Source of the DNA: an uncultured Lachnospiraceae bacterium
Lineage (GTDB): Bacteria > Bacillota > Clostridia > Lachnospirales > Lachnospiraceae
Direction of reading: 5' to 3'
DNA: 64,000 nt
Assembly (NCBI GenBank): GCA_900315945.1
Contig: ONAZ01000006.1
Coordinates: 46,697-110,696 of the forward strand
Part shown: positions 28,272-35,901 of the stretch, piece after piece
Layout: each line of letters opens with the position of its first letter
Numbering within the stretch: position 1 is the stretch's first letter
Translations under genes and position numbers: made by a program
Notes under the pieces: model-generated
Databases searched by the model: none
What the model saw: the letters and a program-made list of their open reading frames with translations, nothing else
What the model was told of the DNA's origin: nothing

Positions 28272-29060
28272 CTAGGTTCCAGGAGTTAATCCTTCAATAG
28301 TTAATTGAACCATGTTCTTCATTTCTTTGAATATAAAATCAGAAATATCTGGAAGTAGGAAAATCGTAAGGAACATTACAGCAAATCCTACCAATACCTT
28401 AATCTGAATACCCACAGCAAACATATTCATCTGTGGTGCAACCTTCGCCATTATACCGAGCAAACAGTTAAGTATCATAATACATGCAAAAACCGGTAAG
28501 GTTATTCTAAATGCAATAATAAAAAAGTCTGTTATATAGCTAATCATAGTTGATAAAAGAGAATCAACATTAAATGTAGCAGCACCAAGATTTATTACAG
28601 AAAAAGAATCGATAAATGCTTTCAATACATATTGATGCATATTAGTAACAACTAAAAGCATCATGAGAAAATAATAATACAACTCACCAGATACAGTAAT
28701 CTGCATATTAAGAGATGGGTTAAATTCCTGGGCCATAGACAGTCCCACATGGGTATCTATCATATTTCCCGCAAACGAAATAATGGAATTACATATATTT
28801 GCCATAAAACCTATTAGCAATCCTGTAATTCCCTCAATTAAAACTAAAAATCCATATCCAACTGTAGTTGTATAATTTGCCATAGTTGGTGATATGCCAT
28901 AAAATACTAAAATTGACATAAACACAGATACACCAACCTTAACACGATAAGGCACATTCCTCTGTCCAAAAAATGGTGCAACAAAAACAAAGGTAGATAC
29001 TCTCACTAAAATTAGCAAAAAATATTCAAAAGTATTAAGATTAAATGTTGTACTTATCAT
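28272..29060 (-). CDS. fliR: Flagellar export protein FliR
   Basis: Inner-membrane core subunit of the export gate, together with FliP and FliQ. 262 residues with about six membrane helices. Conserved segments FGQRNVPYRVKVGVSVF and QEFNPSLNMQIT are present, along with the PQMNMFAVGIQIK region near the C-terminus. It is 4 bp after fliQ. Confidence 0.95.
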   Translation of the reverse strand: MISTTFNLNTFEYFLLILVRVSTFVFVAPFFGQRNVPYRVKVGVSVFMSILVFYGISPTMANYTTTVGYGFLVLIEGITGLLIGFMANICNSIISFAGNMIDTHVGLSMAQEFNPSLNMQITVSGELYYYFLMMLLVVTNMHQYVLKAFIDSFSVINLGAATFNVDSLLSTMISYITDFFIIAFRITLPVFACIMILNCLLGIMAKVAPQMNMFAVGIQIKVLVGFAVMFLTIFLLPDISDFIFKEMKNMVQLTIEGLTPGT

Positions 29061-29064
29061 TACA

Positions 29065-29334
29065 CTAGCCTATATATACGCTAAAATTTGACCACAAATC
29101 ATTCATAAAGCCTGTTAGGTTGTTAAGAATCCATGAGCCAAAAATAATTATTCCAATAAAAACTGCCAAAATCTTAGGAACAAAAGTAAGCGTTTGCTCC
29201 TGAATAGATGTTACAGTCTGAAAAATACTAATTATAAGACCTACAACAAGAGATATAAGTAGTATAGGAGCTGCACAAATAATAACATTGTATAATGCTT
29301 CTCTCGCTATATCAAGAACCTGTCCTTCAGTCAT
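29065..29334 (-). CDS. fliQ: Flagellar export protein FliQ
   Basis: Small two-helix membrane subunit of the export gate. 89 residues, normal length. The pattern VLDIAREALYNVIICAAPIL, then GLIISIFQTVTSIQEQTLTF and FVPKILAVF is diagnostic. It lies between fliP and fliR in the canonical P-Q-R order. Confidence 0.96.
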   Translation of the reverse strand: MTEGQVLDIAREALYNVIICAAPILLISLVVGLIISIFQTVTSIQEQTLTFVPKILAVFIGIIIFGSWILNNLTGFMNDLWSNFSVYIG

Positions 29335-29352
29335 AATTTCTCCTCACTTTAG

Positions 29353-30174
29353 CTAATAAAATGTCTTAACCAAACTTCCAATTACCAGATTCCAACCATC
29401 TGCTAATATAAACAATAAAATCTTAAAAGGCAAAGAAATTGTAGTAGGCGGTAACATCATCATACCCATGGACATAAGTACAGACGAAACCACCATGTCT
29501 ATGACAATAAATGGTATATATATCAAAAATCCAATAATAAATGCTGTTCTAAGTTCACTAAGTATAAAGCTTGGAACCAAAACAGTAAATGGTATTTCAT
29601 CATAATCATTATATGTGGTATTAGAAATCTCACAGAACAAATCAAGATCTTTTGTCTGTGTCTGACCATACATGAAATCCCTTATAGGCTTTCCAGCCTT
29701 CTCAATTGCTTCTTCCTGTGTAATCTCACCTTGGTCTAGAGGTTTAATTGCATTATCATAAATGCTTGTAAAGGTAGGCCACATAATAAACAATGTTAGA
29801 AAAAGAGCCAAACCAATCATTACCTGATTAGGCGGGGAAGTCTGAGTTCCTAGGGCCGATCTTGTAAAGTGTAATACAACAATAATTCTTGTAAAACTGG
29901 TAAGCATTACAAGAATTGACGGTGCTAATGCAATAACTGTAAGAATTATCAGTATCTCAACTGTAGCTGAGAGAGAACCTGTATCACCGTTAAATGATAG
30001 ATTAAAGCCTGTTCCCGTACCTGTTCTAACATTACTTGCATTAGGTGCATTAGGCGTAGCGCCATATTCAGTTGCATATGCTGTGTCTCCAAAGAAAAGA
30101 GCACAGCCAATAGCTATTGCAATTGCCAAACTAATAATACTGGCTATACAATATATTTTCTTCCACTTACTCAT
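29353..30174 (-). CDS. fliP: Flagellar export protein FliP
   Basis: Pore-forming subunit of the export gate. 273 residues with an N-terminal signal-type hydrophobic segment (about 8-28). A variable Asn/Thr-rich stretch follows, then the conserved core: VMLTSFTRIIVVLHFTRSAL, PPNQVMIGLALFLTLFIMWP and MGMMMLPPTTISLPFKILLF. It follows fliO by 18 bp. Confidence 0.96.
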   Translation of the reverse strand: MSKWKKIYCIASIISLAIAIAIGCALFFGDTAYATEYGATPNAPNASNVRTGTGTGFNLSFNGDTGSLSATVEILIILTVIALAPSILVMLTSFTRIIVVLHFTRSALGTQTSPPNQVMIGLALFLTLFIMWPTFTSIYDNAIKPLDQGEITQEEAIEKAGKPIRDFMYGQTQTKDLDLFCEISNTTYNDYDEIPFTVLVPSFILSELRTAFIIGFLIYIPFIVIDMVVSSVLMSMGMMMLPPTTISLPFKILLFILADGWNLVIGSLVKTFY

Positions 30175-30192
30175 TTTAGTATATAGACCTTA

Positions 30193-30561
30193 TTATTTCT
30201 TGGATTTCATCTTTTCTATTATTTGGCTAAAACCCGTAGACGTATTACTATTATTATTGTTATTATCAGACATAATAGTATCTAAATCTATTAATTCATC
30301 TTCACTAAGCTCACCAAGTAATGTTACCTCATTCTTACTTAGCCCAACAATCAAATATTTCTCCTTACCGCAAGCAATAATCTGAACATATTTGTCTGGC
30401 GAAAGCTTAAGTGTCTCAATAATCTTAAGATTCTTATTAAAAGAACGTCCCTTTTGATAATTAGCCAGCCATCTAGTTGTATAGTATGCCAATACAAGAA
30501 CTACAACAAAGCATACTAATACAATAATTAGTTGAAAGAAACTCTGGCTTGTTGAAATCAT
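30193..30561 (-). CDS. fliO: Flagellar biosynthesis protein FliO
   Basis: Single-pass membrane protein that helps assemble the FliP ring. 122 residues: a membrane helix at about 9-28 and then a small cytoplasmic domain (RSFNKNLKIIETLKLSPDKYVQII, trimmed here). It ends in an Asn-rich and Lys-rich tail. Sequence identity in this family is low; the call rests on topology, the short beta-rich domain and its position between cheY and fliP. Confidence 0.88.
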   Translation of the reverse strand: MISTSQSFFQLIIVLVCFVVVLVLAYYTTRWLANYQKGRSFNKNLKIIETLKLSPDKYVQIIACGKEKYLIVGLSKNEVTLLGELSEDELIDLDTIMSDNNNNNSNTSTGFSQIIEKMKSKK

Positions 30562-30569
30562 TTATACAC

Positions 30570-30932
30570 CTATCCAATAACTTTCTTAACTGCTTCAAGA
30601 ACACGTTCTGCTTGGAATGGCTTAACAATAAAGTCTTTTGCTCCTGATTGAATAGCTTCGATAACCATTGCCTGTTGTCCCATAGCAGAGCACATAATTA
30701 CACAAGCATTTGGATCCTTCTCTCTAATTCCCTTTAATGCATCAATACCATCCATTTCTGGCATTGTAATATCCATAAGAACAAGATCAGGATTATGCTC
30801 AGTATAAGCATCAATAGCCTTAACACCATTCTCTGCTTCGCCTACAACATTGTAGCCATTCTTTGTAAGAATGTCCTTAATCATCATTCTCATAAATGCT
30901 GCATCATCACAAATTAAAATATTCTTTGCCAT
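30570..30932 (-). CDS. cheY: Chemotaxis response regulator CheY
   Basis: Single-domain receiver that carries the signal from CheA to the motor switch. 120 residues. The acidic pair Asp9-Asp10, the phosphorylated Asp54 (VLMDITMPEMDG), the switch Ser in IMCSAMG and the lysine in FIVKPFQ are all present. It lies between fliY and fliO, the B. subtilis order. Confidence 0.97.
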   Translation of the reverse strand: MAKNILICDDAAFMRMMIKDILTKNGYNVVGEAENGVKAIDAYTEHNPDLVLMDITMPEMDGIDALKGIREKDPNACVIMCSAMGQQAMVIEAIQSGAKDFIVKPFQAERVLEAVKKVIG

Positions 30933-30949
30933 CTTTCTATTCTCCTTAA

Positions 30950-32116
30950 CTATTTCATTATTTCGGTTATTCTAATACCGAAGGATTCTTCAATAACAAC
31001 TACCTCACCTTTGGCAACATACTTACCATTGACAAGTACATCTATTGGCTCACCAGCAATCTTGTTAAGTTCTAAGATTGTTCCAGGTGCGAAATCGAGT
31101 ATTTCTTGAATTGATTTGTGAGTTCTACCAAGTTCAACTGTAACTTCTAGAGGAACATCCATAATCAAATCAATGTTCTCAGGTTGCAATGCCGTAGGAT
31201 ATGTTCCAGCAAAAGGTTGGAACTGAGCAGGTTGTACATTAACCTGTTGCTGTGGCATTGCCATTTGCTGCATCTGCATATCTGGCATAGGTGCTGCCCC
31301 CATTGGTGGCGGTGCAGCCTGTGGTGCCGGTTGTGGTGCCGGCTGCGGTGCCGCTGCAGGTTCCGGAGCTGGCGCAGGTGCTGGTTCCTCTGCAAACGCC
31401 TCATCATTAACAGTAGATTCTGAATCATCTTCCATATTGGATATGACTGATGAACACATCTCCTTAACTAATGGAATCGGATATAACTGCATTAAGAAGC
31501 TATCAACCAAATCACCTATTTGTAATTTGAATGTAATCTTAACGAAAGTTTCTTTTAAGAAGTCATCAATCTCGCTTCCATCACCAGACTCATGCAAATC
31601 GATTAAATCTGACGATGGTGGACTGATATCTACCATCATATTAAGCATGGTAGAAAGAGAAGTAGCACTTGAGCCCATCATCTGGTTCATTGCTTCACTT
31701 ATGGCACTAAGATGAATCTCTCCAAGTTCTCCATCAAGATTAGTACCATCTCCCCCCATCATAAGGTCTGTTATAACCTTAACATCATGCTCAGATAATA
31801 CTAGCACATTACTTCCATTAAGTCCCTTAGTATATGAAATTTTGATTAAAACACAGGGTTTCTCATACTCGTCAACAATATCATTCCAACAGGCCAGGCT
31901 AACAACAGGCGTTGAAATATCGACCTTCTTATTAACTAGCGAGAAAAGTGTAGTGGCAGCAGTTCCCATACTAATATTGGCAACTTCTCCGATTGTATCA
32001 ATTTCCTGATCAGATAATTCATTACCAATACTACCATCAGTAGCAACTCCTCCACCTTCAGCATTGCTTTGGGCGAACAAAGCGGCTATTTCTTCTTCTG
32101 ATAGAACGTCACTCAT
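30950..32116 (-). CDS. fliY: Flagellar motor switch phosphatase FliY (FliN fusion)
   Basis: C-ring protein that also dephosphorylates CheY. 388 residues: a short N-terminal peptide (LSEEEIAALF) and a CheC-like domain with two E-x-x-N motifs (GEVANISMGTAATTL and SEAMNQMMGSSATSL). A Pro/Ala/Gln/Met-rich linker (about 235-310) leads to a C-terminal SpoA/FliN domain (VPLEVTVELGRTHKSI, then GTILELNK). Both phosphatase sites look intact. Its ATG overlaps the fliM stop (ATGA), implying coupled translation of the switch complex. Confidence 0.96.
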   Translation of the reverse strand: MSDVLSEEEIAALFAQSNAEGGGVATDGSIGNELSDQEIDTIGEVANISMGTAATTLFSLVNKKVDISTPVVSLACWNDIVDEYEKPCVLIKISYTKGLNGSNVLVLSEHDVKVITDLMMGGDGTNLDGELGEIHLSAISEAMNQMMGSSATSLSTMLNMMVDISPPSSDLIDLHESGDGSEIDDFLKETFVKITFKLQIGDLVDSFLMQLYPIPLVKEMCSSVISNMEDDSESTVNDEAFAEEPAPAPAPEPAAAPQPAPQPAPQAAPPPMGAAPMPDMQMQQMAMPQQQVNVQPAQFQPFAGTYPTALQPENIDLIMDVPLEVTVELGRTHKSIQEILDFAPGTILELNKIAGEPIDVLVNGKYVAKGEVVVIEESFGIRITEIMK

Positions 32117-33099
32117 TCTTCTTCCTCCCTAACTACTGTCGTAATACGAACAGCATAGTTTTTGCCAGAAGAGCCTGGCAAGGCGGTAAATTTCTTCATG
32201 TCGCCTACATATATATCTAATTCACTGTCTACTTTCTTGTCAAGTCTTATTATATCACCGACTTGAAGTGCTCCAAAATCAGCAACAGATATTACATTGT
32301 TACCAAGCACCGCTTTAACAGGTATAGATGCTTTTGATATTAATGCCTCTATATTCTCAGCATATTCATAGTCTTCTCTCTCCTGCATATTAGAATACCA
32401 GAACTTGGTATTTAACTTATCCATTACACTTTCAAGTGTAAGATATGGAAGACAGACATTCATAAGTCCTTCGACTTCGCCTATTTTGATATTGACAGTA
32501 ACAATAGCTATCATCTCTGATGGCGAAATAATCTGAGCAAATTGGGAATTAGTTTCAATACGTTCTAATCTAGGAACGACATCTACAACGTTAGCCCATG
32601 GTTCTCTAAGAAGTTCAACACATGCCACCATGATTCTTTCGACTATTGATAATTCAATTTCAGAAAAATCTCTTACTTTGTCTAATGGTTCCCCTTCTCC
32701 ACCAAGCATTCTATCAACAATAGCATATCCTAGCTTTGAAGCCATCTCCATTATTATACTACCCTCTAATGGAGCAAAATCTACAATCCCAAGAAGAACG
32801 GGATTAGATAACGCATTAGAGAATTCCATATATGTAACAGCTTCGGAGTTCATCACCTCAACCTGTACATTCTTACGTAAATATACCGGAAGATTAGTTG
32901 ATAACAATCGACCGTAATGTTCAAATATAATCTCTAGCGTTCTAAGGTGTTCCTTAGAAAATTTGGAAGGACGCGCAAAATCGTAGTCTTTGACTTGTTT
33001 CTCAGAACTACTGCTTTTCATCTCTTCAGCATCAATTTCACCAGAGCTAAGGGCTTGTAACAGGTTATCTATCTCGCTTTGAGATAATACGTCTCCCAC
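32113..33099 (-). CDS. fliM: Flagellar motor switch protein FliM
   Basis: C-ring protein that binds CheY-P and sets rotation direction. 328 residues. The N-terminal CheY-binding peptide is LSQSEIDNLLQAL, followed by the middle CheC-like domain (DFARPSKFSKEHLRTLEIIF). The C-terminal SpoA domain (IPVKAVLGN and onward) is complete. The start is GTG at 33099 with GGTGG upstream. It overlaps fliY by 4 nt. Confidence 0.96.
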   Translation of the reverse strand: MGDVLSQSEIDNLLQALSSGEIDAEEMKSSSSEKQVKDYDFARPSKFSKEHLRTLEIIFEHYGRLLSTNLPVYLRKNVQVEVMNSEAVTYMEFSNALSNPVLLGIVDFAPLEGSIIMEMASKLGYAIVDRMLGGEGEPLDKVRDFSEIELSIVERIMVACVELLREPWANVVDVVPRLERIETNSQFAQIISPSEMIAIVTVNIKIGEVEGLMNVCLPYLTLESVMDKLNTKFWYSNMQEREDYEYAENIEALISKASIPVKAVLGNNVISVADFGALQVGDIIRLDKKVDSELDIYVGDMKKFTALPGSSGKNYAVRITTVVREEEE

Positions 33100-33125
33100 G
33101 CCTTCTCACCACCTTTTATTAAGAT

Positions 33126-33665
33126 TTATTGATAAGTAGCACTTGGGAAACCAACACCTACTATAAAATCATCTACTCCATACATTTCCTGAATCTTCTT
33201 AAGGATTTCATCTTGAATAGCAGTCTGATCATTTCTTATTTCATCAATTGTATGTTGCGATACAACATTGTTAATCTCAGTTGTTATAAGGCTCTTCTTA
33301 GTCTCAAGGTCTTCCATGTACTTCTTATACGAATCACTTTCCTTGTTAATAGTTAGAGAAACCTTAAGCACAGCATAATGGTCTTTGCCATCTGCACCCT
33401 TCTTAAGATTAATTGTCATACCCTTATCATCAGCCTCTTTATTAAGATCATATACCTCTAATTGATCAATAGGATATGAGCCACTTCCGCCAGATTCTTC
33501 TCCTGCTCCAGCTTTCTGTTCTAAATCAATTGCCGTAGCCACAGAAGCAACTAAACTATTTGCTTTATTAACATAAGGAACAAGAACAAATGTAATTATT
33601 CCAGTAAGTATTAAATTAATTAAAACAAGAACAAATGTTATTACAGTTAATAAATTCTTCTTCAT
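33126..33665 (-). CDS. fliL: Flagellar basal body-associated protein FliL
   Basis: Single-pass membrane protein next to the stator that supports torque. 179 residues: a membrane helix at about 6-30, a linker with Gly/Ser and a C-terminal domain with the family pattern (HYAVLKVSLTIN, then EINNVVSQHTIDEI and ILKKIQEMYG). It follows motB by 18 bp. Confidence 0.9.
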   Translation of the reverse strand: MKKNLLTVITFVLVLINLILTGIITFVLVPYVNKANSLVASVATAIDLEQKAGAGEESGGSGSYPIDQLEVYDLNKEADDKGMTINLKKGADGKDHYAVLKVSLTINKESDSYKKYMEDLETKKSLITTEINNVVSQHTIDEIRNDQTAIQDEILKKIQEMYGVDDFIVGVGFPSATYQ

Positions 33666-33683
33666 TACTAAACCTCACATTCA

Positions 33684-34508
33684 TTATACATCAGATGTAT
33701 ATGAGTTAAATATTTTAATCTCTACTCTTCTATTTCTTGCTCTTCCTTCAGGAGTAGAGTTATCTGCTATAGGAACATATTCTCCACGACCTGATGATTT
33801 AATATTCTCAGGTGGAACACTAGAATAGCTTCTTATCAAGTCAGCAACATCTAAAGCTCTGTACATGGAAAGAACATTGTTATCTTCATACTTACTTGAA
33901 CCAGTAATAGGCACATTATCTGTATGACCTTCCACATCTATCTCATTGCTTTGATACGAATCAATAATAGCTGCTAACTTCTCAATAATAGGTCTGGCTT
34001 CTTCTTTCACTTCAGCATCACCAGAATCAAATAATAATGCACCATTAAGTGTTAGTTTAACATATTGTCCATTATATTCTGTCTCAACAAGGTTCTGCAT
34101 CTGTTGCGCTTCAATAGCCTTTTCTATTTGTTCAGCCATCTTCTCGCTGGCTGCCATAGTTTGTTGCTGAATAAATTCTTCCGTCTGTTCCTGCTCCTCT
34201 GGAGCTTTCTTATCATTATCATTCTCACCAGCCGAACCAGTAGAATTATCTAGAAAGACATCGAACTGTTCAAGCATTGATGTACCAGAAGATACCAATT
34301 GTCCTTCTCCTATTGATGTACCACCTGCAGGAAGTACTGAAAAAGACTGTTGGAACGAAGCAACTACCATCTCGAATTTCTCTGCATCTACAGTAGACAT
34401 TGAGAAAAGTAACACGAAGAAGCAAAGAAGCAAATTCATTAGGTCACTAAAGGTGGCCATCCAGGCAGGGGAGCCTTTTGGTGGTTCTTCTTGTTTCTTC
34501 TTAGCCAC
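33684..34508 (-). CDS. motB: Flagellar stator protein MotB
   Basis: Peptidoglycan-anchored stator subunit. 274 residues. The N-terminus GSPAWMATFSDLMNLLLCFF carries the ion-carrying Asp22 at the start of the single membrane helix. An acidic Gln/Glu-rich linker (about 85-125) follows. The OmpA-like domain has GHTDNVPI and GRARNRRVEI for wall binding. The start is GTG at 34508, overlapping the motA stop (TAGTG). Confidence 0.96.
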   Translation of the reverse strand: MAKKKQEEPPKGSPAWMATFSDLMNLLLCFFVLLFSMSTVDAEKFEMVVASFQQSFSVLPAGGTSIGEGQLVSSGTSMLEQFDVFLDNSTGSAGENDNDKKAPEEQEQTEEFIQQQTMAASEKMAEQIEKAIEAQQMQNLVETEYNGQYVKLTLNGALLFDSGDAEVKEEARPIIEKLAAIIDSYQSNEIDVEGHTDNVPITGSSKYEDNNVLSMYRALDVADLIRSYSSVPPENIKSSGRGEYVPIADNSTPEGRARNRRVEIKIFNSYTSDV

Positions 34509-35302
34509 TAGCCTTCACCTCCACCTTCTTCATCTTGCTCTAGGGCACCTCTTTCCTTAGGTGGCAAGAATGTCTTAAGCTTTTCTTCAATAACACGAGG
34601 GTTCTCACCTGCTTGTATAGATAACAGTCCTTCAACTGTTATTTCCTTTAACATAATCTCAAGTGCATTGTTAACACCAAGCTTTGCTGCTGTAGGACCA
34701 GCTAACCAGTTAGCAATTACTGAACCATATAAAGTTGTAATCAAGGCAACGGCCATTGATGGTCCGATGGTAGAAGCATCTGACATATTGTTAAGCATCT
34801 GAATAAGACCAATAAGAGTACCAATCATACCCCATGCAGGACCCATTTCTGCCCATTTCTCCCAGACACCAATAACCTTCTTATGTCTCGACTCAATAGA
34901 AACAAGATCAGTCTCTAAAATACCTCTTACAAGTTCTGGATCAGTACCATCAACGACAAGCATAATTCCTTTCTTAAGGAATTCATCGTCAATATCACCC
35001 GCAGCTTCTTCAAGTGCAAGAAGTCCTTCTTTTCTAGCTACATTAGACATGTCAATAATATTAGTAATAACATCATTAACATTACCTACTTTGGGTTCTT
35101 TAATTGTGAGAAGGATACCTTTCAAACCATTAATGAAATCTTTAAGCTTGAAAGATGCCAGCACGGACATCAGCGATCCACCAAATGTAATAATAAAAGA
35201 TGGAAGATCTAAGTAACTAGGAATAGAACCATTATTAGAAATGATTCCAAAAACCATAAGTCCTATACCGCCGACTAATCCGATTAGAGACGCTAAATCC
35301 AA
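34508..35302 (-). CDS. motA: Flagellar stator protein MotA
   Basis: Ion-channel stator subunit. 264 residues with four membrane helices (about 2-22, 28-48, 150-170, 180-200). The cytoplasmic loop carries the charged residues that contact FliG. GPAWGMIGTLIGLIQML and MAVALITTLYGSVIANW are diagnostic. The start is TTG at 35302 with AGGTGG 9 nt upstream. It is the first gene after the 600-bp gap and terminator, so it must have its own promoter or depend on readthrough. I found no convincing sigma-A or sigma-D site; the AT-rich stretch 35400-35440 is the likeliest place. Confidence 0.95.
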   Translation of the reverse strand: MDLASLIGLVGGIGLMVFGIISNNGSIPSYLDLPSFIITFGGSLMSVLASFKLKDFINGLKGILLTIKEPKVGNVNDVITNIIDMSNVARKEGLLALEEAAGDIDDEFLKKGIMLVVDGTDPELVRGILETDLVSIESRHKKVIGVWEKWAEMGPAWGMIGTLIGLIQMLNNMSDASTIGPSMAVALITTLYGSVIANWLAGPTAAKLGVNNALEIMLKEITVEGLLSIQAGENPRVIEEKLKTFLPPKERGALEQDEEGGGEG

Positions 35303-35509
35303 AACTAAACACCACCTAATTCATATTATGTATACTTAAAAAACAACACAAAAGTGCATAATCATACATTTACTTAATCTTACTAGATTTTAGCTTTCTT
35401 GTCTACCTTATTTTATATATATTTTATAACAAAATTACTAAATGTTGTGTTTTTTCATCAAAAAATAGGGTTTTTGCACAATTTATACTCTATTTTTTTA
35501 TAAAAGGAC
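35303..35509. other. AT-rich leader region upstream of motA
   Basis: Part of the 599-bp gene-free gap between flgE and motA. It is very AT-rich and has no credible reading frame. It contains a weak A/T dyad on the minus strand (AAAAAATAG and CTATTTTTT, about 35461-35499) and several TATAAA-like strings, but no clear -35/-10 pair. No FlbD/SwrD-like reading frame is present on either strand. Confidence 0.5.
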
Positions 35510-35745
35510 GGGTATAGAGGTATATAAAGCGTCCTCATACTGACAATTCTGCGCTGAGTATATGTAAATGATTGATATACCTCATAAAAAAAATCATGAC
35601 GGAAACCGATGACCAATCCGCCATCCAGGCGGTGGTCATCTATTCTCGGCATCCATGCCGAGAATTTTCCTCAAAGTATCAATCATTAACATATACTATC
35701 GCTTGAATTTATTCGTATGAGAACACTTTATACATCTCTATACCC
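35510..35745 (-). ncRNA. Candidate structured RNA between flgE and motA
   Basis: About 236 nt that fold into a long rod on the minus strand. The outer stem pairs 35716-35745 with 35510-35539: 30 positions, 26 Watson-Crick, three G-U and one A-C. An inner stem pairs 35676-35697 with 35557-35580: about 21 bp with one mismatch and a 2-nt bulge. Short pairings (AATTC with GAATT, GCG with CGC) bridge the two. The tip holds two hairpins, at 35642-35665 and 35608-35640, and both expose a UGGAU loop. Three wobble pairs become mismatches if the plus strand is read, so the RNA is probably minus-strand. The family is not recognised; a fold-back mobile element is the main alternative. Confidence 0.6.
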
Positions 35746-35775
35746 TGTCTCCCATCCAATAATAGAATCTTTCTT

Positions 35776-35885
35776 AATATCAGCGACATGGAATATATTA
35801 TTCTATGTCGCCTTAGTTGAGCTTAGTATATGTTAGTAAAAAACTATCAGCGACATAGAATAATATATTCCATGTCGCTGATATT
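35776..35885. repeat. Perfect 35-nt inverted repeat downstream of flgE
   Basis: Bases 35776-35810 are the exact reverse complement of 35851-35885, separated by 40 nt. Each arm is itself nearly palindromic (CAGCGACAT ... ATGTCGCTG), so two separate hairpins or one 35-bp duplex can form. The arm next to flgE, with its T run, is the terminator; the other arm looks like an inverted copy of it. Confidence 0.85.
35838..35883 (-). terminator. Rho-independent terminator after flgE
   Basis: TATCAGCGACATGGAATA pairs with TATTCTATGTCGCTGATA (18 positions, one wobble, 3-nt loop) on the minus strand, followed by GTTTTTT. It begins 18 bp after the flgE stop codon. This is the only strong terminator inside the flagellar cluster. 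Confidence 0.88.
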
Positions 35886-35901
35886 ATAAGTAGTCTACCT
35901 A

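Noticed and set aside
31165..31428. Open frames on both strands across 31.2-31.4 kb
   Set aside because: They are shadows of the Pro/Ala/Gln-rich linker of FliY and have no ribosome binding sites.
35303..35509. Sigma-D (TAAA-N15-GCCGATAT) promoter for motA
   Set aside because: Several TAAA strings exist but none is followed by a GCCGATAT-like box at the right distance.
35458..35652. A 64-residue open frame in the flgE-motA gap
   Set aside because: It runs through the hairpins of the structured region, has no ribosome binding site and does not resemble FlbD/SwrD; its codons are explained by the base pairing.
35510..35745. Known riboswitch or 6S RNA in the flgE-motA gap
   Set aside because: I looked for c-di-GMP (GEMM) core motifs and for the central bubble of 6S RNA; neither fits. 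The tip with two hairpins is unlike 6S.
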